From assembly GCA_934525675.1 (NCBI GenBank), contig CAKSZH010000003.1, positions 62,001-126,000 on the forward strand: a DNA stretch of 64,000 bases, written 5' to 3'. Position numbers and translations under genes: made by a program. Of the stretch, positions 57,800-64,000 are shown in pieces; the stretch's first letter is position 1, and the number at the start of each line of letters is the position of its first letter. Origin of the DNA: an uncultured Eubacteriales bacterium. GTDB taxonomy: Bacteria > Bacillota > Clostridia > Oscillospirales > CAG-272. The notes under the pieces are model-generated. The model saw only the letters and a program-made list of their open reading frames with translations, searched no databases and was not told the origin of the DNA.

Positions 57800-59488
57800 T
57801 CAGTTTTTCGGGAAACTGTCCTTAAGTCCGACGGTTCGGTTAAATGTGTTCGGCAGCTTGGAGTCCGGCACATAATAACCGTCGCGGACAAACTGGAACT
57901 GTTTGTTCCCGTTTTCCACGGCTTCAAGGAGGGCAGGCTCCGCCATCGCATGTTCCACAATGACACGGGAATTCGGGTCAATATAATCGTTATAAGTCTT
58001 GCCTTCGGGCAGGTCGGAGGGAATCTCCAGCGTCAGAAGATTGGTGTACTGCCGGAGCGTGATCTCCTTGGCATGCTTGGCGGAAACCCAGTGAATGGTT
58101 CCCTTGACCTTTCGTCCGTCAACGGGGTTACCGTTTCCGGTCTCCAGATCTGCCGTCGCGTGGATTTCCTTGACAGAGCCGTCTGCGTTCTTTACGATCT
58201 CGCCGCACTTGATGATATAAGCACCCATGAGACGTACCTCGCCGTCCGGCTTCAGGCGGAAGAACTTGGGGGGCGGTACCTCGGCAAAGTCGGCAGAGTC
58301 GATATACAGCTCCTTGGAGAAGGGAACCTCCCGCGTTCCCATATCGGGATTCTGCGGATGATTGGGAAGCACGAAAACCTCTTCCTTGTCTGCGGGATAA
58401 TTGTCGATTACCACCTTGATCGGATGGGCGACCACGCTTCTGCGGAGCGCGGAATCATTCATTTCGCTCCGGATGCAAGCCTCCAGCTGACGGATGTCGA
58501 CCACGCTGTCCGCCTTGGATACGCCGATCTGATTGATGAAGGAGAGCACCGCGGAACCGGTGTAGCCGCGGCGGCGCAGACCGCACAGGGTAGGCATGCG
58601 CGGGTCGTCCCAGCCCTCAACCAGTCCGCTTTCCACGACACCGCGCAGAAAACGCTTGGAGAGGACCGTGTAGGTCAGGTTCAGGCGTGAAAATTCGATC
58701 TGGCGCGGGAAGCCGGGCAGGTTTTCCGAACCGGGAATGTCCACGTTGTCGCGTACCCAGTTGTACAGCGGGCGATGGATCTCATATTCCAGGGAACAGA
58801 GCGAATGGGTCACACCCTCCAGCGCGTCCTGGAGCGGGTGGGCAAAGTCGTACATCGGGAAGATGCACCACTTGGTACCCTGACGATGGTGTTCCACATA
58901 TTTGATGCGGTAAATGACCGGGTCGCGCATACAGAAGTTCCCGGACGCGAGGTCAATCTTCGCGCGGAGCGTGTATTTGCCTTCCGGAAATTCGCCGTTT
59001 TTCATGCGTTCAAAGAGGTCGAGGCTCTCTTCCATCGGGCGATCCCGGTAGGGCGAGACAGCCGGGTGGGTGAGGTCGCCGCAGTATTTGGGATCGCGGA
59101 ATTCCTCGGCACTCAGCTCGCAGATATAGGCAAGTCCTTTTTTGATGAGCTGGACTGCAAATTCATAATCCTTTTCAAAGTAGTCGGAGCCGTAGAAGAA
59201 ACGGTCATCCCAGTCAAAGCCCATCCAGCGGATGTCTTCTTTGATGGCATCGACGTACTCGGTGTCTTCCTTGGCGGGGTTGGTGTCGTCCATGCGGAGG
59301 TTGCAGACACCGCCGTAACGGCGCGCCGTACCGAAGTCAATGCACAGTGCCTTGCAGTGACCGATATGCAGATACCCGTTGGGTTCGGGAGGAAAACGGG
59401 TGTGGATCTTCATGTTGGGATTTTTGCGGAGATCCTCGTCAACGATCTCCCAGATAAAGTTGGTTGACTCTTCCATGTTTTTGACCAT
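57800..59488 (-). CDS. glnS: glutaminyl-tRNA synthetase
   Basis: 562 residues, class I. PPEPNGYLHIGHCKAL carries the HIGH motif and VLSKRFLRG the KMSKS equivalent. RMDDTNPAKEDTEYVDAI and WMGFDWDD are typical of GlnRS, and a two-barrel anticodon domain follows (VNPTT-type region VLPNHPQNPDMG, then PPKFFRLKPDGEVRLMGAYII). Charges tRNA-Gln directly. The first ATG directly follows a perfect hairpin that separates it from GAAAGG. Confidence 0.96.
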   Translation of the reverse strand: MVKNMEESTNFIWEIVDEDLRKNPNMKIHTRFPPEPNGYLHIGHCKALCIDFGTARRYGGVCNLRMDDTNPAKEDTEYVDAIKEDIRWMGFDWDDRFFYGSDYFEKDYEFAVQLIKKGLAYICELSAEEFRDPKYCGDLTHPAVSPYRDRPMEESLDLFERMKNGEFPEGKYTLRAKIDLASGNFCMRDPVIYRIKYVEHHRQGTKWCIFPMYDFAHPLQDALEGVTHSLCSLEYEIHRPLYNWVRDNVDIPGSENLPGFPRQIEFSRLNLTYTVLSKRFLRGVVESGLVEGWDDPRMPTLCGLRRRGYTGSAVLSFINQIGVSKADSVVDIRQLEACIRSEMNDSALRRSVVAHPIKVVIDNYPADKEEVFVLPNHPQNPDMGTREVPFSKELYIDSADFAEVPPPKFFRLKPDGEVRLMGAYIIKCGEIVKNADGSVKEIHATADLETGNGNPVDGRKVKGTIHWVSAKHAKEITLRQYTNLLTLEIPSDLPEGKTYNDYIDPNSRVIVEHAMAEPALLEAVENGNKQFQFVRDGYYVPDSKLPNTFNRTVGLKDSFPKN

Positions 59489-59516
59489 TGTTCCCGCATG
59501 GCGGGAACACCTTTCT
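59489..59516 (-). promoter_or_regulatory. hairpin between ribosome site and start codon of glnS
   Basis: On the minus strand GAAAGG (59511-59516) is followed by a perfect 9-bp hairpin (TGTTCCCGC, loop CAT, GCGGGAACA; 59489-59509) that ends right at the ATG. Folded, it would bring the ribosome site next to the start codon. Confidence 0.6.
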
Positions 59517-59922
59517 CAGTCTTTGGAGTGGTTGGGCGATGCTTTGCTCCGCGAACGGCGGAACAAAAACGGTTCGTGGCGGACAATTCACTCCGTTCCC
59601 GGAGGATCACCCGACCATTTTCATTAGGACACTTTCATTTTGGGATAATTTTCGACGTTCTTTCCCGGGATGCCTGTGCTCGGGAAAACGTTGATGAGCG
59701 GTTGTTCCGGACCATGCCCACCTGACGGTTTGCACCTCGCACGCCGCGCATTGAAATTCCCTGCGAATCAGGCTTGTCTTTGCCGACGTGTATCCGGGAT
59801 CCGTTCAGAGTAACGCAGACATGGCAGGGAGCGGCGGATCTGTTTCTCGCCGGGAACCAGCATGATGGGTTGAAGTTGGCGACGCTGCCACCTGCCGGAG
59901 CATCCGGAAACCGGGGAGCCGC
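59489..59922. other. intergenic region between gltX and glnS
   Basis: 434 bases without a gene. It holds the glnS start hairpin (59489-59509), a second hairpin TTTCCCG/CGGGAAA at about 59661-59687, and a 14-base copy of the gltX 3' end near 59816. No T-box sequence was found. Confidence 0.6.
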
Positions 59923-61617
59923 TTACAGCGACGCAGACATGGCAAGAAGACGTGCACGGACGCGTTCCTCGCCGAGGATCTGCATGACGGTGTACATATC
60001 CGGCGCGTTTGTTTTGCCGGTCACCGCTACGCGGAGGAACATGCTGATGTCTGCGACACTTCCACGGAAGGCTCCGGGATTTACTTTATACTCTTTCATG
60101 TCAGAGGCGTAACCGAGCTTGTCGGCAACCGCCTTGATCTTGTCAAACCACACGTTCATGTCGTCAGCGGGGGAGTAGGTCTCAAGGAATTCTTCAATCG
60201 CCGTGCGGATGTCGTCCTTTGAGAATTGCTCGGGATAGGATTCCTCCACGCGGAACAATTCATCAAAGAAGAAGCCCATATACGCCTTTGCGTCCGTCCA
60301 GACGGTGAGATCCTTGCGCGGCTTCTTTCCGCCGCGTCCGATGGCGAGGATGGATTTTGTGTACGCCGGATCGCGCGTGAGGAGTGCCGAAAAGTCCGGG
60401 TCAAATTCATTGGTCCATGCGGTCAGCTTTTCGTAAACGGTGTCCGTCGGCATAACGGAAATGACCTTCTTCGACACATCGTTCAGCTTGTTGAAATCAA
60501 ACAGACAGCCGGACGCAGACATTTTCTTGATGTTGAACGGGAAGTCGGTGTACGGCTTGTCCGGATTCTGCATTCTCCATTCCTCGTAGTTGGAATTGAG
60601 AAGCGTCAGAATGTATTCCATTACGCAGTCGGGATCGTAGCCCATGCGCGCGTAATCGTTGAGGTTTGCGCCCATGTCGCGCTTGGACAGCTTTTTCTTG
60701 TTTCCGTTTTCGTCCAGCCGCATAATCTGGGAAATGTGCATGAACTTGGGCGCACGGAATCCGAGATACCGGAACAGTTGCAGATGTTTGGGCAGGCTTG
60801 GGAGCCATTCCTCGCCGCGGATGACGTGGGTCGTGCCCATCAGATGGTCGTCCACCGCGTGGGCAAAATGGTAGGTCGGAATGCCATCGGACTTGAGAAG
60901 CACAAAATCCTCCGCGTTCTCCGGAAGCTCCAGGTTCCCGCGCACCAGATCGGTACATCTGATCTTTTTCTCACCTGTGGGATCGCCGTCGGCAATGATA
61001 CGGAGCACAAAGGGGTCGCCCGCGAGGAGATGCTGTTCCACCTCGTCAAGCGTGATTTCTCTTTGCTTCAGCTGTTCGGCATATCGCGCGGATTCGTCCA
61101 CTTCGTGCCAGTCGCGCGCCTTGATCTCCGCCTTTTTATCGACCTGCTGAAGCTCTTCGTATTCTTCCTCGGAGGTAAAGCAGGGGTAAGCCTTTCCTTC
61201 GCGCACAAGCTGCTTTGCATAAACATGATAAATGGGGCCGCGCAGGCTCTGCTTGTAGGGACCGTAGATTCCGTGATCGGAAACTTTACCGCTTTCGTCG
61301 AGGATGGCGCCTTCGTCAAAATGAATGCCGTAGTGTGAGAGCGTGTTAATCAGCCCCTCGGCGGCACCGGGTACCTCTCGTTTTGCGTCGGTATCTTCAA
61401 TCCGAAGGAAGAAAACGCCGCCGGACTGGTGTGCGAGACGTTCCCCGACCGTCACGGGAAACAGCCCGCCGAAATGTACGTAGCCTGTGGGGCTGGGCGC
61501 AAAACGCGTGACCTTTGCACCTTCGGGAAGTACACGTGCGGGATACCTCTGTTCCATGTCTGCGGGGGTGCTCATGACATCGGGGAAGAGGAGTTCTGCT
61601 AATTTGTTGAAATCCAT
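59923..61617 (-). CDS. gltX: glutamyl-tRNA synthetase
   Basis: 564 residues from the ATG at 61617, which has AAAGGTG ahead; the frame is open 216 bases further without a site. RFAPSPTGYVHFGGLFP contains the HIGH-type motif, FFLRIEDTDAKREVPGA follows, and KKLSKRDMGANLNDYA holds KMSKS. The C-terminal helical domain is complete. Charges tRNA-Glu. Upstream of glnS in the same direction, probably separate transcripts. Confidence 0.96.
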   Translation of the reverse strand: MDFNKLAELLFPDVMSTPADMEQRYPARVLPEGAKVTRFAPSPTGYVHFGGLFPVTVGERLAHQSGGVFFLRIEDTDAKREVPGAAEGLINTLSHYGIHFDEGAILDESGKVSDHGIYGPYKQSLRGPIYHVYAKQLVREGKAYPCFTSEEEYEELQQVDKKAEIKARDWHEVDESARYAEQLKQREITLDEVEQHLLAGDPFVLRIIADGDPTGEKKIRCTDLVRGNLELPENAEDFVLLKSDGIPTYHFAHAVDDHLMGTTHVIRGEEWLPSLPKHLQLFRYLGFRAPKFMHISQIMRLDENGNKKKLSKRDMGANLNDYARMGYDPDCVMEYILTLLNSNYEEWRMQNPDKPYTDFPFNIKKMSASGCLFDFNKLNDVSKKVISVMPTDTVYEKLTAWTNEFDPDFSALLTRDPAYTKSILAIGRGGKKPRKDLTVWTDAKAYMGFFFDELFRVEESYPEQFSKDDIRTAIEEFLETYSPADDMNVWFDKIKAVADKLGYASDMKEYKVNPGAFRGSVADISMFLRVAVTGKTNAPDMYTVMQILGEERVRARLLAMSASL

Positions 61618-61877
61618 TTTGTTCACCTTTATGATTCTTGATAGTGTTTGTCGGAGTGATAATGAGGTAGTCTGTGGCAGATTTCCGAAACCGGAGTGCG
61701 CTGAAATCCGGAAGTACGTCGAAATCGGGAAATGCACCGCAGTTATTTTGCGTTGAAACGGGGATAGTGTGCCGATATCAGAACCGGAACGATGAAGGAG
61801 GGAGAATCCACGGCAACGTTCCGGAACCGGCATGCGCCGGATTATTTCGCCGGGAACCCGGGACCTGTCTGCCGAAT

Positions 61878-62492
61878 TCAGAAAAAGTATGACGCGTGCA
61901 AGAGGGCAGACCCAAGCGCTGTACTCCCGCCGTGCCCGGGATATATGACAGAGCTTTTGTCAAGCGTTCCGAGTTGCTTCAGCGAATCCGCAAGCGCTTG
62001 CGGATCACCGCCGTACAGATCGGTTCTGCCCACGTTGTCGGAGAACAGCGTGTCGCCCGTCAGAATCCCGGTGTCGGTCAGATAACAGACCGAGCCGCGC
62101 GAGTGACCGGGCGTGTGCAGGATTCGGATCGTTTCATCGCCCAAGGAGAGCGTGTCTCCGTCGCGGAAAGTATGGTCGGCGGGTTTCCAGACACGGGGTT
62201 TCCCGTAAAAAAATTTGAACGCGTTTTTATCGCCGTCGGTCAGCATTTCCGCGTCATCCTCGTGGATAAGCGTCGGAATGTGAATCTTTTCCCGGAGGGT
62301 GTCAATCGAGACGATGTGGTCGAAGTGCCCGTGGGTCAGAAGGATTGCTTCCGGTGTGACACCGTGTTCCTTTGCCGCGCCGAGAATCGCATCTGCCGAC
62401 GCGCTCGGATCAACAATGAATGCGTGTGTGCCGGAAACAAGGAGATAGCAGTTGGCGCACCATGCGTCCGGGCAGACCTGATAAATTTGCAT
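61878..62492 (-). CDS. glyoxalase II-like metallo-beta-lactamase fold hydrolase
   Basis: 204 residues from the ATG at 62492 (AGAGG ahead). Zinc motif THGHFDH (53-59), then HTPGHSRGSVCYL, TGDTLFSDNVGRTDL and YPGHGGST. This is the short hydroxyacylglutathione-hydrolase-like type found in most Firmicutes; the substrate is uncertain. Read from the promoter at 62900-62928 behind a leader of about 400 bases. Confidence 0.9.
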   Translation of the reverse strand: MQIYQVCPDAWCANCYLLVSGTHAFIVDPSASADAILGAAKEHGVTPEAILLTHGHFDHIVSIDTLREKIHIPTLIHEDDAEMLTDGDKNAFKFFYGKPRVWKPADHTFRDGDTLSLGDETIRILHTPGHSRGSVCYLTDTGILTGDTLFSDNVGRTDLYGGDPQALADSLKQLGTLDKSSVIYPGHGGSTALGSALLHASYFF

Positions 62493-62893
62493 ATTGGACC
62501 TCTTTGACTTTGTTTTCTGACGCTGTACCACTATGCGGGAAAACGATTTGATTTTCCGGAAAAACAATCAAATGAAATTCTCCCTGCCGCTGTTCCCAAA
62601 GCGGTAAGGAGCGACGGCGCTTCGGTGTCCGTTTCAAAACGGGCAGGGAACAATGCTTCTGTGCCCGCCGAAAAAAGCGGGCAGAGCACAATGTGCTTCA
62701 AGTGCTCGCCGGAATACGCGCAACGTAGGAAGCTTCATTCCCGGCTGAAACTCAATTTGCGAAGCGACCGGCTTTCACGTCTCCGGACGAGGCGCCCCAT
62801 ACTGAGATTTCCCGTTTCCGTTCGCGGAGATCTGCAAACGGTGACCCCAGCGGATAACCGATTCCTTAACGAAAAAAGTAAAACAAATCACCA
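62493..62893 (-). promoter_or_regulatory. long leader of the glyoxalase II-like gene
   Basis: About 400 bases without a supported gene. On the minus strand it contains GAGCAC/GTGCTC with GCCCGC/GCGGGC hairpins (about 62660-62705), and ATTTGATT/AATCAAAT (about 62545-62572) near the start of the gene. Could be a regulatory leader; no known riboswitch or T-box core recognised. Confidence 0.4.
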
Positions 62894-62899
62894 CTCTGT

Positions 62900-62928
62900 A
62901 TTATATCACATTCTCAATGGAAAGTCTA
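62900..62928 (-). promoter_or_regulatory. promoter of the glyoxalase II-like gene
   Basis: On the minus strand TAGACT (62923-62928), 17-base spacer, TATAAT (62900-62905). Confidence 0.65.
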
Positions 62929-62943
62929 TATTTCCGCCAAAAA

Positions 62944-62967
62944 ATCCCGTGCCTTTCGGCACGGGAT
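62944..62967 (-). terminator. terminator of the solute-binding protein gene
   Basis: ATCCCGTGCC and GGCACGGGAT, a 10-bp stem with a 4-base loop, followed by T6 on the minus strand. Confidence 0.9.
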
Positions 62968-62987
62968 CTGACTTTTGAAGGGACCGC

Positions 62988-64000
62988 TTACTTTAAGAGC
63001 GTGGAGAATTCATCAGCGTATTTTGAATACTTGTACAGCGTTGCTTTCTGGAAGAGCGCGGGAACGTAGTAGGACGCAGAGACGTTGTTGAGGTCTCTTG
63101 CGGTCAGAACCGCGTTCTGATTGAAGATGACGGGGATGAGCGCCATGTCGTCCATAAGCACTTTTTCCGCAGCGACCAGAAGCGCTGTGCGTCCCTTTTC
63201 GAGGTCGCGCTCGGTGGAAATGTCGAATTCTTCATAGATTCCGGCGACCTTTTCCATCAACTCGGAGAAGGCTTTTCTGCCGGCAGCTTCCGCCTCGTTC
63301 TTGTCAGTGAGCGCCTTGTCAAAGTAACCGAAAGCCTTGTAGTCGTTGGAACTTGCGGCAGTCGAAATGTTACGGTAGAACTGGAGATAATATGCTGCTT
63401 CCATGAGAAGGTCGAACCGATCGCTCGAATAGCCGTTGACGTTTCCGTTCAGCGAGTAGGAATACGACCGTACATCGTCGTCGCTGATCGTGACTTCGGT
63501 TTTGACGCCGTTTCCGGAGAACGCGACAGCGAAGGGAGCAAGCATACCGAACGCGTCGGCGGAATATGCGACATAGTCATACGCGGCGACCTGATAATGA
63601 CCGGAACGGACCGCCTCGCCGAATAGATCGTCCGCAATATCCTGCGGGATCGACGCGGTGGAAGGATTGTAATCGTTGTTGACGATTGCGCCGAGGCGGT
63701 AAACGGTCACATGGAATCCGAGTCCGTTTTCGCCCCAGTATTCCGCGATCATGTCCGCAATCGCTGCATGTACCGGATCGTTTGCGTTGACGGTGATCCG
63801 GAAGGCATATTTGTCGGGATTGATGCCCGCTTCATCGAGCAGGGCATACGCTTCATCCAGATTGGCGGAGGTGCCGATCTGATTTCCGGCGGAAACGCGG
63901 AAGTCGGTCTTGGAAGAAACGGAGGAGAACAGTCCGGTCGAGACCAGCCCCGTGGCGGCTTTGGCGTAAACCACCGCATCGGCGATCGCTTCGCGGTCAA
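62988..64000 (-). CDS. ABC transporter solute-binding protein, family 5 (partial, N-terminus outside window)
   Basis: The last 337 codons or so are visible, beginning DREAIADAVVYAKAATGLVSTG, which is the usual mid-domain motif of peptide/nickel-binding family 5 proteins. NLDEAYALLDEAGINPDKYAF and LGFHVTVYRLGAI also fit. The signal peptide or lipobox is beyond the window. It likely binds peptides or other small solutes outside the cell and passes them to a permease. Confidence 0.85.
   Translation of the reverse strand, partial: DREAIADAVVYAKAATGLVSTGLFSSVSSKTDFRVSAGNQIGTSANLDEAYALLDEAGINPDKYAFRITVNANDPVHAAIADMIAEYWGENGLGFHVTVYRLGAIVNNDYNPSTASIPQDIADDLFGEAVRSGHYQVAAYDYVAYSADAFGMLAPFAVAFSGNGVKTEVTISDDDVRSYSYSLNGNVNGYSSDRFDLLMEAAYYLQFYRNISTAASSNDYKAFGYFDKALTDKNEAEAAGRKAFSELMEKVAGIYEEFDISTERDLEKGRTALLVAAEKVLMDDMALIPVIFNQNAVLTARDLNNVSASYYVPALFQKATLYKYSKYADEFSTLLK

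Noticed and set aside
59489..59720. T-box leader of glnS
   Set aside because: No GGTGG-ACCGCG type sequence; only the short hairpin at the start is clear.

Overview
The window comes from a Gram-positive, low-to-mid GC Firmicute, most likely an uncultured member of the Clostridia. Evidence for this is the S10-spc-alpha ribosomal cluster in Firmicutes order with a zinc-type S14, an L10 leader before rplJ-rplL, RNase J, a PrsA-like foldase, SpmA/SpmB spore maturation proteins, an AbrB/SpoVT-type regulator and a glycosyltransferase-CsaB fusion. I do not name a genus.

Region 1 (1 to about 17.6 kb) is the right part of a prophage. All structural, replication and modification genes run leftward: a small coiled-coil protein cut by the window edge, terminase large and small subunits, a DUF1064 protein, a Lin1244-type replication protein, RecT, a YqaJ exonuclease, an ASCH protein, a C5 cytosine methyltransferase, an N6-adenine methyltransferase, a pentapeptide-repeat protein, a Lar-like protein, a YopX-like protein and several tiny proteins. 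Most of them overlap by 4 bases. The lysogeny block runs rightward: a membrane-anchored protein, an XRE repressor, a convergent ImmA-type protease, a small membrane protein, a large serine integrase and an AT-rich GIY-YIG nuclease at the presumed right end. Between the two blocks lies a control region with three identical-consensus 17-bp operators, a consensus leftward promoter built around one of them, an opposing consensus rightward promoter, and strong inverted repeats in between. This is the most interesting part of the window.

Region 2 (17.7-39.5 kb) is host chromosome: a NUDIX hydrolase and DUF1934 pair, a foldase, RNase J, spmA-spmB, an AbrB regulator, a galactokinase-family kinase, a YycJ-type metallohydrolase, rlmH, a Fur-family regulator with a predicted heavy-metal exporter under paired palindromic operators, glycosyltransferase-csaB with rarA, glycyl-tRNA synthetase, rplJ-rplL with an attenuator leader, and a HTH/WYL-like regulator with a membrane protein. 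A GC-rich palindromic element occurs twice in this stretch.

Region 3 (39.7-55.8 kb) is one long operon, rpsJ to rplQ, with secY, adk, map, infA, rpmJ and rpoA. It starts from one clear promoter with a leader of about 340 bases and ends at a strong terminator. It has an unusual structured spacer between rpsN and rpsH.

Region 4 (55.8-64 kb) holds a secreted protein with cell-wall-binding-type repeats, a DUF1294 membrane protein, glnS and gltX side by side, a glyoxalase-II-like hydrolase with a long leader, and the 3' part of a family 5 solute-binding protein that runs off the right edge.
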